Assembly: GCF_013365535.1 (NCBI RefSeq)
Contig: NZ_CP053590.1
Coordinates: 1,912,501 to 1,976,500, forward strand
Length of the DNA stretch: 64,000 bases
Source of the DNA: Aquimarina sp. TRL1
GTDB taxonomy: Bacteria; Bacteroidota; Bacteroidia; Flavobacteriales; Flavobacteriaceae
Direction of reading: 5' to 3'
Each line of letters starts with the position of its first letter. Position 1 is the first letter of the stretch. The notes beneath the pieces were generated by a model. The model worked only from the letters and a program-made list of their open reading frames with translations. It was not told where the DNA came from and did no database searches. Positions 26,701 through 35,422 of this stretch are shown in pieces. Made by a program: the position numbers and the translations under genes.

Positions 26701-27351
26701 TACAAACCGAAAAGCTCTTCCGCCAAAAGGATCTAAGTATACGCTGAGCCATTGATTATCGAATGAATTCAGGATATTTCCAGAAATGCTGTAGAGAATG
26801 AATAGTAAGATCCCCCCGAGATAAATAATAGGCATCTTCTTGAAAAATGCCATCAGGCAAAAGAAAAGAGCCCCTACGAGTAAGGCATTTATTTGCAGAA
26901 TAAAGAAGAAGGGCAATAGGTAAGAAGAAGGATGAAAAGACATAAAAGTACCGTAATCAGGTCTATCTAAAAAGATACTAATCCCAAAACCAATAAGTAC
27001 TCCTAATGTGGTGCATATATTTAATAAGGATGCGATAGCAAAACTTCCTAGAAAACGACCTAATACATAGGATTTTTGAGAAATAGGGAAAGTGAAATAG
27101 GTCTGTGCAGTATGGTGTTCTTTATCCCGAAAAATAGGAACCCCCATGATAGCGGCATAAAAGAAAATAGAAAGGATCGATATAATAGTAATGATATCTA
27201 TGATATTGTTAGGGCTGTTGGTGAATTCTGCGGTCACGGATTTTTGAAGCACAGCAGCCAGTATTCCCATACCAAGGCATAGTGTTACATAGATCCAGGT
27301 GACAGGTCTTCTCAGTCTATATTGCAGTTCGAATAAGAATATTTCTTTCAT
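23749..27351 (-). CDS. ABC transporter permease fused to M1-family aminopeptidase
   Basis: This 1200-residue protein is a fusion. The first about 600 residues hold two ABC-2-type permease blocks with about 12 membrane helices. The rest is an extracytoplasmic M1 (gluzincin) peptidase domain. The zinc motif is THEVAHQWWGHIVTPS near residue 930 (HExxH) with the third ligand Glu in ISETLAEYTSLM about 20 residues later. The exopeptidase GxMEN motif is not obvious, so peptidase specificity is uncertain. The gene follows its ATPase at 27446-28333 by about 95 bases on the same strand. Such permease-M1 fusions are known in Bacteroidota; the substrate is unknown. Confidence 0.88.
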   Translation of the reverse strand: MKEIFLFELQYRLRRPVTWIYVTLCLGMGILAAVLQKSVTAEFTNSPNNIIDIITIISILSIFFYAAIMGVPIFRDKEHHTAQTYFTFPISQKSYVLGRFLGSFAIASLLNICTTLGVLIGFGISIFLDRPDYGTFMSFHPSSYLLPFFFILQINALLVGALFFCLMAFFKKMPIIYLGGILLFILYSISGNILNSFDNQWLSVYLDPFGGRAFRFVKKYWSINELNSNQLPIYGKFLLNRLIWLGIAFGLFFLTLFRFNYKSFLLSKSKKQKTDTDAFVSSGTLIPTQKFDKKTNINNLVSLTKIEFLSIVKDPIFSILLIIGGIIAIFTTYLSNKTYETPNLPLTRFMVEKLSGGVTLLAIVILIIYAGEAVHRTRKNKTFVFYDALPIKNTSLYLSKILSLSGIAVLLVFANILLGLLYQTFLGYTKYELGMYFTFYFTSVLPAYLITLFLAFFIHVIVNNKFLGHFIIIAIYIGLPMLVSLGFKSNNPLLLFGNTTPSFVSDLNGFGHYLKGTMWMNAYWLSLTLLLVIIGKLFWTRGFFSSGKERLTLAKNRFSIQTGLGLCLALISFIAITGFCYYNLKVLNKIHGEEYNNLVQVEAEKKYSKYLDKAHPQVTDLKVAIDLFPKKRSVAAKGVYTITNNYPTPIDTLFMEITYPGANTKLTKVTYNNTVLSPAIQDSVYRVSIYKLPKPLLPGTKASLVVEVSSEAKGFANQLEKEILYNGSFINSSIFPRFYYERSLVDNGIRRKHGLEKLEYLFPPRTDSAALKKNLFNEDANYLNFEATISTVKDQIAIAPGILKKQWTKDERAYYQYQLESPTDLFFNVVSASYDTEKANWISPKGKEVAIEIYHSPKHKRNLKHFINGVKAALDYCSKNFYEYPNSVIRIVEFPAYATFAQSFATTIPYSEDFGFVADFDKAEDFNYAFRVTTHEVAHQWWGHIVTPSKTSGANIISETLAEYTSLMTMKHEYGEHGIKNFLKYSLDNYLRSRSFSLKPERSLLNVEIGQHIWYRKGSMIMYELQDLIGEEKMNQALQSFLMEYKYFEKGVYPTSENLYHAIRDITPDSLKYAVDDGFKEIVLYENRVTKATTKKLEDDTYETTFTVDSKKTYYSDSGKEIKTDTNTNYIEIGLFGEDITDAEDVPIKNPYYLNRKWLSPGENTFTIITDKKPVKAGIDPYNKLIDRTSGDNLKNVDEL

Positions 27352-27445
27352 CAGTTTTTTATTTATAAAGCAGTTGGGTGCTTTTCACGAAATGTCATGT
27401 TTGATAGAAAAATAGATGTTTATACATCTGTTTTTTCTGAAATGA

Positions 27446-28333
27446 TTACAGCGTTAGAGGTGCTTTTTTAGGGCGGGAGATACTATAAAAATAGAAATCT
27501 TCGAGGTCATTGGCTATCGGGAGAAACCCTTCACCTGGAGGAGTCTCACTAAAGATGTTGATATTTAATTTTCCAGCCCTTAGGTAATTGGTCAAAACAT
27601 TATAATGGGCTTCATAATCAGCTAATGCTGATTTTTCAATGCTTTTAGAATAGACTTTTTGATTTAGTGTGTCAGAAAGTTCCTGAGGTTTTCCCTTTAC
27701 TAAAATTTTCCCTTCATTAAAGACAGCCATCTCATGGCATAAGTTAATAACATCATCTACAATGTGCGTACTGAGAATTACCACAGCATTTTCTCCTAAT
27801 TCGCTCAATAAATTATGAAAACGGTTTCGTTCCATCGGATCAAGCCCTGCAGTAGGTTCATCTACAATAATCAACTGAGGGTTTCCTATTATTGCCTGTG
27901 CAATCCCAAAACGTTGTCGCATCCCTCCGGAAAAATCCCCGAGGTTTCTGTTTCTGAATTTGTATAAGTTTACTTTATTAAGAAGTTCCAGTACATATTC
28001 TTTTCGTTCTTTGGTATTCGTAATTCCTTTTACTTTTGCAATATGAGTTAACATCATTTCTGCGGTTACTTTGGGGTATACCCCAAAATCCTGAGGGAGA
28101 TATCCTAAAATTTTTCTGAGCTCCTCCGGTTGTTTAAAAACGTCAATGTCGTTAAAAGTTATAGCTCCGCTATCAGCTAATTGCAAGGTAGCAATCGTTT
28201 TCATTAAAGTAGATTTTCCTGCCCCATTAGGACCGAGAAGACCAAACATTCCTTTCTCTAAGGTGATACTCACATTATTTAATGCTTGTGTCCCGTTGGC
28301 ATATGTCTTATTTAGGTTTTTAATCGTAAGCAT
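27446..28333 (-). CDS. ABC transporter ATP-binding protein
   Basis: This 295-residue ATPase starts at MLTIKNLNKTYANG; a longer start seven codons upstream is possible. It has Walker A GLLGPNGAGKSTLMK, Q-loop LGYLPQDFG, signature DFSGGMRQRFG and Walker B LIIVDEPTAGLDPMER. The C-terminal about 70 residues are an extension typical of ABC-2 exporters. It is upstream of, and surely works with, the permease-M1 fusion. Confidence 0.93.
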   Translation of the reverse strand: MLTIKNLNKTYANGTQALNNVSITLEKGMFGLLGPNGAGKSTLMKTIATLQLADSGAITFNDIDVFKQPEELRKILGYLPQDFGVYPKVTAEMMLTHIAKVKGITNTKERKEYVLELLNKVNLYKFRNRNLGDFSGGMRQRFGIAQAIIGNPQLIIVDEPTAGLDPMERNRFHNLLSELGENAVVILSTHIVDDVINLCHEMAVFNEGKILVKGKPQELSDTLNQKVYSKSIEKSALADYEAHYNVLTNYLRAGKLNINIFSETPPGEGFLPIANDLEDFYFYSISRPKKAPLTL

Positions 28334-28464
28334 ACAATTCTTTTTATGAATCAATTTATGAATTGGACGCTATTTTTGATGTTATGTTACAGCAGGTGTT
28401 TTTCAGACTGTTAAAAGAGGAGAAAACTAAGGAGGAGAAATAGAGACGATAGGAGATATATTGG

Positions 28465-28472
28465 TATCTTTG
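28465..28472 (+). promoter_or_regulatory. possible -7 element before hemB
   Basis: TATCTTTG matches the Bacteroidota -7 consensus TAnnTTTG exactly and ends 25 bases before the hemB ATG. No convincing TTTG lies 17-20 bases upstream, so only half of the promoter is recognisable. Confidence 0.35.
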
Positions 28473-28497
28473 CTAGATCAAAATATAGTAGGAATTC

Positions 28498-29472
28498 ATG
28501 CAACAAATTCGAAGAAACAGAAGATTGAGAACGAACGAGGCGATTCGATCTTTAGTAAGAGAGCAACATATTACACCGAATGATTTTTTAGTTCCCCTTT
28601 TTGTCGTAGAAGGGAAAAATGTTAGAGAAGAAATTCCGTCTATGCCGAATTATTACAGGTATAGCTTAGATATTTTAGAAAAAGAAGTAAAAGAATTATG
28701 GGCGCTGGGGTTGAAAGCTGTATTGTTGTTTGTAAAAGTGCCGGATCATCTCAAAGATAACCAGGGGACAGAAGCTGTTAATCCTGATGGATTGATGCAA
28801 CAAGCCATAAAAACCGTAAAAAATGCTACGCCCGATATGCTGGTTATGACAGATGTAGCATTGGATCCATACTCCTCTTACGGACATGATGGGATAGTTG
28901 AAGAAGGATATATAGTGAATGATAAGACATGCGGTGTTTTAGCAAAAATGGCATTGTCTCATGCGCAGGCAGGAGCAGATTTTGTCGCACCCAGTGATAT
29001 GATGGACGGTAGAATTCTCGCAATGAGAACCTTGTTAGAAAAAGAAGGTTTTTTTAATACGGGAATTATGAGTTATAGTGCTAAGTATGCCTCCGCATTC
29101 TATGGTCCATTTAGAGATGCACTGGATTCTGCTCCCGGTTTTGGAGATAAGAAAACATATCAGATGGATTTTTCCAATAGAGAGGAGGCGATAAAAGAAA
29201 CGTTGATGGATATTGATGAAGGAGCTGATATTGTAATGGTAAAACCAGGATTATGTTATCTGGATATTGTCAGAGATGTGAGAGATGTGGTTGATGTCCC
29301 TGTAGCGGTATATCAAGTTAGTGGTGAATATGCAATGATCAAAGCAGCTGCCGAAAAAGGATGGTTGGATCATGATGCTGTCATGATGGAACAATTGATA
29401 GCAATGAAGAGGGCAGGAGCATCTGTAATAGCGAGTTACTTTGCAAAAGATGCGGTAAAACTTATCGGATAA
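28498..29472 (+). CDS. hemB: porphobilinogen synthase (delta-aminolevulinate dehydratase)
   Basis: This 324-residue enzyme condenses two aminolevulinates into porphobilinogen. The two Schiff-base lysines are K196 in MSYSAKYASAFYGPFRDA and K249 in IVMVKPGLCYLD. The metal loop reads TDVALDPYSSYGHDG, with Asp and no Cys triad, so it is of the magnesium-dependent type rather than the zinc type. It stands apart from the hemA-F series by about 11 kb but completes it. Confidence 0.97.
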   Translation: MQQIRRNRRLRTNEAIRSLVREQHITPNDFLVPLFVVEGKNVREEIPSMPNYYRYSLDILEKEVKELWALGLKAVLLFVKVPDHLKDNQGTEAVNPDGLMQQAIKTVKNATPDMLVMTDVALDPYSSYGHDGIVEEGYIVNDKTCGVLAKMALSHAQAGADFVAPSDMMDGRILAMRTLLEKEGFFNTGIMSYSAKYASAFYGPFRDALDSAPGFGDKKTYQMDFSNREEAIKETLMDIDEGADIVMVKPGLCYLDIVRDVRDVVDVPVAVYQVSGEYAMIKAAAEKGWLDHDAVMMEQLIAMKRAGASVIASYFAKDAVKLIG

Positions 29473-29661
29473 TAAGCAAGAAGAAGCATTCTTAAGAAGT
29501 GACAGAAGGCAACTGCCTCAGGGCAAAGCCTGCAAAGTATTCAAAAGAAACTACTATAAAATTGTAAGACAGAAGTGTCAGAGCGTTTAAGCCTACTTTA
29601 GTAAGTTAAGTAAGGGATCGTTTTTATTCCTTTTTGTGTGCTTTAATAAGACTAAGAATTC
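29473..29661. other. intergenic, no gene
   Basis: This stretch of 189 bases contains small inverted repeats AGGCA/TGCCT and TGCC/GGCA near 29508-29530, faintly like the interspersed repeat family. No ORF or promoter is recognised. Confidence 0.3.
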
Positions 29662-30768
29662 ATGGCAGAATTATTCAAAAACATATACAACCTCTCTTTT
29701 TTTAATAAGATAATTCCTTATGTAAAAAAAGTGGTCCCGTATTTTGAAGCTGAAGAGTTTATCCGAAAAATAGTTGATAAAGATTGGGAAAAGAAAGAGC
29801 TGAAGCAACGAATGCGTCATATAACAGAAGTGCTACATAGCTGTCTTAAAGGGACATTTTCTGATCAGGCTGCTGTAATTACAGATGTTATTGATATGCT
29901 GGAAAAAGAGGGGATTAGAGAAGAAAGTATAGAATTCATGTTTTTTCCAGATTTTATAGAAATGTATGGGATATCACAATATGAAATATCGATAAAAGCC
30001 ATTGAAAGAATTACACAGTTTACCAGTTGTGAATTTGCAATTCGTCCGTTTATTATCAAATATCCCGAAAAGACGATTTCTCAGATGCTACTCTGGTCAA
30101 CACATACACATCCTATGGTAAGGAGGTTAGCAACAGAAGGTTGCCGTCCCCGCTTGCCTTGGGCGATGGCATTACCAGAACTCAAAAAGAATCCAGCGCC
30201 AATTCTCGCTATTTTAGAACAATTAAAAACGGATGAATCAGCATCTGTACGGAGAAGTGTAGCCAATAACCTTAATGATATTTCCAAGGATAATCCCGAG
30301 ATCGTTATTGATCTGGTTCAAAAGTGGAAAGGAATCTCTAAAGAGGTGGATTGGGTAGTGAAACATGCCTCCAGAACATTGTTGAAAGCAGGAAATACAA
30401 AGGTATTACAGTTATTTGGTTTTGGAGCGGTAGATATGATAACAATCAGTGATTTTACGATACACACGCCAACGGTGATTATCGGGGATGCACTCCGTTT
30501 TTCATTTTTAGTAAAGAATACCAGCTCCCATGCTATAAAAATCAGGGTAGAATACGGGCTTTACTATATGAAGGCGAATGGGCAACTGGCAAAAAAAGTG
30601 TTTAAGATCAGTGAAAAATCATATGCAGGAAACTCGGTAACTCCTATTAGTAGAAAACAATCCTTTAAGATCATTACTACGAGAAAATTCTATGTGGGAA
30701 AGCATAAGATTTCTTTGATTTTAAACGGAAAAGAACAAGAAGCACATGGGTTTTTGTTAGTAAAATAA
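29662..30768 (+). CDS. AlkC-like DNA alkylation repair glycosylase
   Basis: This 368-residue protein has an N-terminal HEAT-like helical repeat region (about 1-250) and a C-terminal beta-sandwich of about 105 residues (IHTPTVIIGDALRFSFLVKN to the end). The conserved helix block PMVRRLATEGCRPRLPWA, then NPAPILAILEQLKTD and SVRRSVANNLNDISKDNP, is that of the AlkC/AlkD DNA glycosylases, which excise alkylated bases without base flipping. A C-terminal Ig-like domain is known in AlkC. It stands alone; a methylguanine methyltransferase gene lies about 6 kb away. Confidence 0.82.
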   Translation: MAELFKNIYNLSFFNKIIPYVKKVVPYFEAEEFIRKIVDKDWEKKELKQRMRHITEVLHSCLKGTFSDQAAVITDVIDMLEKEGIREESIEFMFFPDFIEMYGISQYEISIKAIERITQFTSCEFAIRPFIIKYPEKTISQMLLWSTHTHPMVRRLATEGCRPRLPWAMALPELKKNPAPILAILEQLKTDESASVRRSVANNLNDISKDNPEIVIDLVQKWKGISKEVDWVVKHASRTLLKAGNTKVLQLFGFGAVDMITISDFTIHTPTVIIGDALRFSFLVKNTSSHAIKIRVEYGLYYMKANGQLAKKVFKISEKSYAGNSVTPISRKQSFKIITTRKFYVGKHKISLILNGKEQEAHGFLLVK

Positions 30769-30878
30769 AACCAATGATTGGAAATAAATAATTGACTTGG
30801 TTATGGTTTTCCGTAAAATTTAGAATCTTAATTCCTTTAGTTTCGAGAGTGATAAACTCTTAAAACTAAAAGGAAGCA

Positions 30879-32063
30879 TTGAAAAAAATTAGTACAGTTG
30901 GAATCATCGGTCTTGGTGCAGTAGGTTGTGGCATCGGTTACTTTATTCAAAAATCAGGAAAACAAGTAATCGCTTTTAAGAATAAAAGCAAACAAGAAAG
31001 CGTAAATAAGTCAGGGATTTTTAGAGAAAACATAAAAATCCGAAACAGTGCAAAAAATATAAACGTACCTCCAAAAGATGTATTTAAACCAGAAATAACA
31101 TATTCTTTAGATGATCTCATAAAGAAAGCAGACCTTATTTTGTATTGTGGGTTATTTCCTGAATATGATAATGTCTATCAATTAAACTATGAACAAAAAG
31201 AATACATAAAAGATAAAAAGATTCCTTTTTTGATTTTTCCGGGAGTGTTTGGGGCAAATTGGATGATGTCTTCTGATGATTTTTTTTCGGGGATAGTAGC
31301 TTATTCTCCTGTGTTCTCTACGAGAGAAAAAGAACAATACGGGAAAGAGGAGATCATCAATATAAAAGGGGTAAAAAGTGCTATACCATTAGCTTATGAA
31401 GATCAAAATCTTAGACGTATTCTGATACACTTTTTTAATGAGGTATGTGGATTTAATAAGGATACAGACACATTTGTAGATGGAGGGAGACCTCTATTCG
31501 CATCTTTAGGTTCTCCAATTGCAGCAATCAATGGAGCAGCCATATGTGATAATGGAGAGCAATTGTTAGCAGCAAAAGGAAATAAAATAAAAGTAGCGCT
31601 TTACGCCTTGCGTCACCAATATGCAATACTATTTGAAGAAGTGTTCAATGAACAGTTAAAAATTGGAATGGTGTTGGGGGCTGATAAAAAAATTCCAACT
31701 ATTAAAGATTGGCTAAGGAATAGATTACAAAAAATAAGAAATGGGACAATATCAGAAATGCTTTTCGAAATCTATAAAAATCAATATGTAACGATTTCTG
31801 AAAATGATAGAAGAATAAAAGAAACAGGAAGAACATTGCTCTTTTTCAAAACATTTGCAGAGGAAATAGGAGAAAGTGTCCCTGCTGTATGTCAGTTACT
31901 TGATGAGGTGAATTTGTTAAAAAAAAGACTAGGAAAATTACCATGCAACCCCAAACAGGAACAAGGTATTATTAAAGCTGCAAAGGAATATGCACGCTGG
32001 GCGCAAAGAAAAATGAGAAGTAAAGACAAGAGAAAAGAGGTGTTGTCTCCTTCTGTTTTTTGA
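30879..32063 (+). CDS. Rossmann-fold dehydrogenase, ketopantoate/opine type
   Basis: This 394-residue protein has an N-terminal NAD(P)-binding fold (VGIIGLGAVGCGIGYFIQKS, residues 7-26) and a helical C-terminal half, the layout of ketopantoate reductase, octopine-type and 6-phosphogluconate-type dehydrogenases. The C-terminal region carries ASLGSPIAAINGAAICDNGE and several charged helices. No reaction can be assigned. The start is TTG preceded by AAGGAAG; no ATG is available in frame. It overlaps the frame of the next gene slightly. Confidence 0.6.
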   Translation: MKKISTVGIIGLGAVGCGIGYFIQKSGKQVIAFKNKSKQESVNKSGIFRENIKIRNSAKNINVPPKDVFKPEITYSLDDLIKKADLILYCGLFPEYDNVYQLNYEQKEYIKDKKIPFLIFPGVFGANWMMSSDDFFSGIVAYSPVFSTREKEQYGKEEIINIKGVKSAIPLAYEDQNLRRILIHFFNEVCGFNKDTDTFVDGGRPLFASLGSPIAAINGAAICDNGEQLLAAKGNKIKVALYALRHQYAILFEEVFNEQLKIGMVLGADKKIPTIKDWLRNRLQKIRNGTISEMLFEIYKNQYVTISENDRRIKETGRTLLFFKTFAEEIGESVPAVCQLLDEVNLLKKRLGKLPCNPKQEQGIIKAAKEYARWAQRKMRSKDKRKEVLSPSVF

Positions 32064-32098
32064 GTATATTGTGCGACCTAGAAACTAATAAAAAAACG

Positions 32099-32533
32099 AT
32101 GGATCACTCATTGAAATCGGAGCGAATTTTGACATTGCGAATAGACGCAAAAGATCTGTGGAAGGTGCTAACAGAATCAACATATACGAAACAATATATG
32201 TTTAATTGTGCTGTAACTTCCAATTGGGAAGCAGGAGATACGATTGTTTGGGAAGGGACCTATGAAGGGTATGAAGCTTTTCAAAAAGGTAAAGTAATCG
32301 AAATAATTCCTTATGAAAAGATAAAATATTCCACTTTTGATCCTAATTTCGGTCTGGAAGATATCCCGAAGAACTATATCCATGTGAGTTATCTGATATC
32401 TAGTGAAAATGATAAAACAATATTAAAAATTATCAACGAGACTTTTGATGGGAATTATGATCGGTTACACCATATCAATCAAGGATGGGAAATGGTCTCT
32501 GATAAGATAAAAAAGGTAGTGGAAACACTATAG
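32099..32533 (+). CDS. SRPBCC (AHSA1-like) domain protein
   Basis: This 144-residue cytoplasmic protein of the START/AHSA1 fold starts at MDHSLKSERILTLRIDA. The family pattern is visible in KDLWKVLTESTYTKQYMF, EAGDTIVWEG, KVIEIIPYEKIKYSTF and HHINQGWEMVSDKIKKV. Such proteins bind hydrophobic ligands or act in stress responses; the ligand is unknown. It may be co-transcribed with the dehydrogenase 36 bases upstream. Confidence 0.8.
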   Translation: MDHSLKSERILTLRIDAKDLWKVLTESTYTKQYMFNCAVTSNWEAGDTIVWEGTYEGYEAFQKGKVIEIIPYEKIKYSTFDPNFGLEDIPKNYIHVSYLISSENDKTILKIINETFDGNYDRLHHINQGWEMVSDKIKKVVETL

Positions 32534-32601
32534 GTTTTCTTTGTTGACGAGAGTGAGCATGAGGACTTTTTCTATGAATCGAAAACGTAAAACATACTTA
32601 T

Positions 32602-33105
32602 ATGTGCATGAAAACTGTATTGATTTGCTGGTTGATACCTGTATGGGTTTTTAGTCAAAAAGTGTCACTGGATGTATTTGAAAATTTAGTGAATAAAACA
32701 TGGGTGGCCGAAGGAACCTGGGGAGATGGGAGTAACTTTAAACAGGAGTTAATCTTTTCATATGATTTGAATGGAACTATAATTACTGCAGATAGTTATG
32801 GTTTTGTAGATAAAGATCAAAAAGAATGGGGTAAACGTGCTCATGGAGTGCGACAGGTAGATGTAGCTTCAAATACCTTGGTTTTCTGGGAGTTTGATGT
32901 GTTTGGTAATATGACTACAGGGACAATGTATAGCAAGGGGAAAGATATCTATTACCAATATCGCTATGGTGAAGTGTTGCTTACGGATATGTGGAAGTAT
33001 GTAAATGATGCCACTTACTCTTTTATTGTAGGGGAATTAATAGATGGAGAGTGGAAGAAAAAGTACTTGGAAACGACCTTTACGGTAAGTACGCAAGAAA
33101 AATAA
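32602..33105 (+). CDS. secreted protein, unknown (DUF1579-like fold possible)
   Basis: This 167-residue protein has a short signal peptide (MCMKTVLICWLIPVWVFSQ; the ATG two codons later is also possible). The mature part is rich in beta strands (KTWVAEGTWGDGSNFKQ, TLVFWEFDVFGNMTTGTM, DIYYQYRYGEVLLTDMWKYV), suggesting a lipocalin-like small beta barrel. No motif fixes a function. A hairpin follows. Confidence 0.6.
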   Translation: MCMKTVLICWLIPVWVFSQKVSLDVFENLVNKTWVAEGTWGDGSNFKQELIFSYDLNGTIITADSYGFVDKDQKEWGKRAHGVRQVDVASNTLVFWEFDVFGNMTTGTMYSKGKDIYYQYRYGEVLLTDMWKYVNDATYSFIVGELIDGEWKKKYLETTFTVSTQEK

Positions 33106-33108
33106 AAA

Positions 33109-33131
33109 CAGGGAGCATAGAAAACTCCCTG
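33109..33131. terminator. hairpin between convergent genes
   Basis: CAGGGAG/CTCCCTG (33109-33115 with 33125-33131) has a 9-base loop. A T run is absent on both sides except for the A-rich left flank, which would serve the minus-strand gene. It is a weak terminator candidate. Confidence 0.4.
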
Positions 33132-33173
33132 CGATCTTGATTTAAAAGAAATGTAGACGTAATTGCATTACGT

Positions 33174-34172
33174 TTAATAGCGAAATGAATATTTTGTAAA
33201 TACTGGGAAATGATCCGATAAATCTTCACCGTTTTTCATAGGTCTCAATACCTTCATTTCAGGAGGTGTTACAGGAGATTTGTGTTCTGTACTATGTAAG
33301 ATGTAATCTAAAGAATCATTGTAGTTCGGATAATTTTTAACAACGATTGTATTTTGATTCGAATAGGTCCCCATTTCTGTAGAAGGATTGAATGTGTAAT
33401 TAATTTCAGCATGTAGAATATGCTTCATTTGAGCATAATCAGAGGGGTTTGTGTATTCGACATTCATATCCCCTGCATAGATAAGAGGTTCATTTTTTGA
33501 AATAGAAAAGCCAGTGATCCAGTTTTTTATTTCCCGAAGTTGACGCAGTCGTACGCTACTTCCGTTATAAGCATTATGATCCGCCTGAAGATGTGTTCCT
33601 ACGATGTTGTATATGTAGTTGTCTTTTTTGATTTTTACAAAAGCAGCTCCTTTGTTTGCATAATAATCCGGAGTTCCATATCCCGAATGCTCGAAAACCA
33701 GCTGATGTTTTTCTAAAATAGGATATTTGCTGTATATGGTTACTCCTCCGTTGACAACAAACGGGCTGTTAGAGCAGTTGCCGCTGATTGAGTTCCAGTA
33801 GTTTCCCGCATAGCAAAATTGACCTACCAGACGGGTGTTATATGGATAATAACGTGATAGTTTATCTAGTAAATAGGTTTCTGCTTGTTGGTTAAAGCCT
33901 TCCTGAAAAACAATAACATCAATAGAATTGCGCATGCTTTTTAGGTATTCCAGTTGGGCAATGGCACGTTCTTTTTCTTTGTAATGACTAACCGAAGCAA
34001 TACCAGGTAGATGAAAAATATTATAGCTCATTACGTGCAATGATTCTTGTATAAAAGGAACTTTAGAAGAACTCTCTTGTATCGTGTTTTGTAGCGTGGT
34101 ATCATCATCTTTAGAACAGGAAACTAAAAATATAGAACAGAAAAATAAGGGGATAAGTACTCGAAATTTCAT
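33174..34172 (-). CDS. sphingomyelinase-like endonuclease/exonuclease/phosphatase lipoprotein
   Basis: This 332-residue lipoprotein has a signal peptide ending LVSC (Cys19) followed by SKDDD, then a full endonuclease/exonuclease/phosphatase (EEP) fold. Catalytic blocks are LHVMSYNIFHLPG, VFQEGFNQQ, GTHLQADHNAYNG, IYAGDMNVEY, DSLDYILH and LSDHFPVF. The block GNCSNSPFVVNGGVTIYSKYP resembles neutral sphingomyelinases (beta-toxin type) more than nucleases. It probably cleaves phosphodiesters of sphingo- or phospholipids at the cell surface; an extracellular nuclease is the alternative. Confidence 0.8.
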   Translation of the reverse strand: MKFRVLIPLFFCSIFLVSCSKDDDTTLQNTIQESSSKVPFIQESLHVMSYNIFHLPGIASVSHYKEKERAIAQLEYLKSMRNSIDVIVFQEGFNQQAETYLLDKLSRYYPYNTRLVGQFCYAGNYWNSISGNCSNSPFVVNGGVTIYSKYPILEKHQLVFEHSGYGTPDYYANKGAAFVKIKKDNYIYNIVGTHLQADHNAYNGSSVRLRQLREIKNWITGFSISKNEPLIYAGDMNVEYTNPSDYAQMKHILHAEINYTFNPSTEMGTYSNQNTIVVKNYPNYNDSLDYILHSTEHKSPVTPPEMKVLRPMKNGEDLSDHFPVFTKYSFRY

Positions 34173-34671
34173 GGTTTGCGTTTTTTATTGTTTGTGAAAC
34201 AAAAGTAGAAGGGAGATGCTATCTGCTGATTACTAAAAAGCTACTATTGTATTAAGAGTAGTGGTCGTATTTTAAATAAAAAATACTTGGTACGTAAATT
34301 CCCTCAGAATGAGATGTACGCAGCATTAAGAGGAGATCAGTACTGATTTTGAGACAAATTTTGGAATACTTAACCTCTGATATTTTTCATATAAGGATTG
34401 AGGTCAAAATAGATAGAATAGAGGTTTTTTGCAGATTAGATAAGGAACTTTGTGATAAAGTCTATATATTTAAGATCCAGCAATAAACAAAGAAACCAGA
34501 TTCTTTTTATTGTTTCTCCATAGAAATCAAAGAGGACTAAGATATCGTTTTTATGAAGAGCTTTTTCTGATGGAAGGTTGAAAAAGTATACAAATGAAGA
34601 CAATTAATGTTAGAGATGGGTGGCAAGGCAATTTTCTGTGGGAAGTAAATTTTTGAGAACGATTAAAACCT
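34173..34671. other. gene-free region of about 500 bases
   Basis: Only ORFs below about 25 codons are present. No hairpin, repeat or promoter match could be defended. It separates the divergent sphingomyelinase-like and GrpB genes. Confidence 0.4.
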
Positions 34672-35247
34672 ATGAAAAAAGACGAGTTAACCGTAGAAGA
34701 ATGGGGAATGTTATTTCCGGTGATAATAAGACCACATAAAAAAGAATGGAATACAAATTTCTTGCAAGAGAAGAAGTTGTTAGAAAAAATACTTCCAGAT
34801 CATACAATCAAACGCATAGAGCATTGCGGAAGTACTTCTATAGATGGGGTTTGTTCTAAGGATGTCATTGATGTAATTATTGGAATCCCAGAGGAAAAGG
34901 TGTTTGATCCAGAAGTTATATCGCAAATGAAGAAATACGGGTATCGGTATTTTAAGCAAGAAAAAAGTCATCCTCATTATATGATTTTTGTAAAGGGATT
35001 TGAATGTGGAGAAGGAGCAGAACAGCGGTTTTTTATTCATATGACGACCTTGAGTCACGAAGAAATCTGGGAACGCATTTTTTTTAGAGATTATCTGAGA
35101 ACACATCCTGATATAGCAGAAGAATATGGAAGGTTAAAAGTCGAATTGGCAACTAAATTTGCTACTGATAGGATTTCATATAGAAAAGCAAAAACAGCAT
35201 TTGTAATGAAGATAACCCACAAAGCAAAAACAGCATCTAAATGGTAA
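34672..35247 (+). CDS. GrpB family nucleotidyltransferase-fold protein
   Basis: This 191-residue protein of the GrpB/UPF0157 family has a nucleotidyltransferase-like fold. The hallmark is IEHCGSTSIDGVCSKDVIDVIIG (Gly-Ser box with catalytic-type Asp), then RFFIHMTTL and FFRDYLRTHPDIAEEYGRLK. The substrate is unknown in this family; some members are fused to dephospho-CoA kinase. It stands alone. Confidence 0.85.
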   Translation: MKKDELTVEEWGMLFPVIIRPHKKEWNTNFLQEKKLLEKILPDHTIKRIEHCGSTSIDGVCSKDVIDVIIGIPEEKVFDPEVISQMKKYGYRYFKQEKSHPHYMIFVKGFECGEGAEQRFFIHMTTLSHEEIWERIFFRDYLRTHPDIAEEYGRLKVELATKFATDRISYRKAKTAFVMKITHKAKTASKW

Positions 35248-35422
35248 CTTTTGTTGAGACAATTGTACAAGGCGCTATATAGAAGAACATTTTAATTTCA
35301 AGGGGAAACCCCAGGGTGTTTCAATCTCGATTATCAAGTAAAAAAAGGATCAGGAGTTCTTAATCCTGAAAATACAGACCAAAATGCGTACCTTAGCAAA
35401 AACAATTTTTGGAACACATTTT

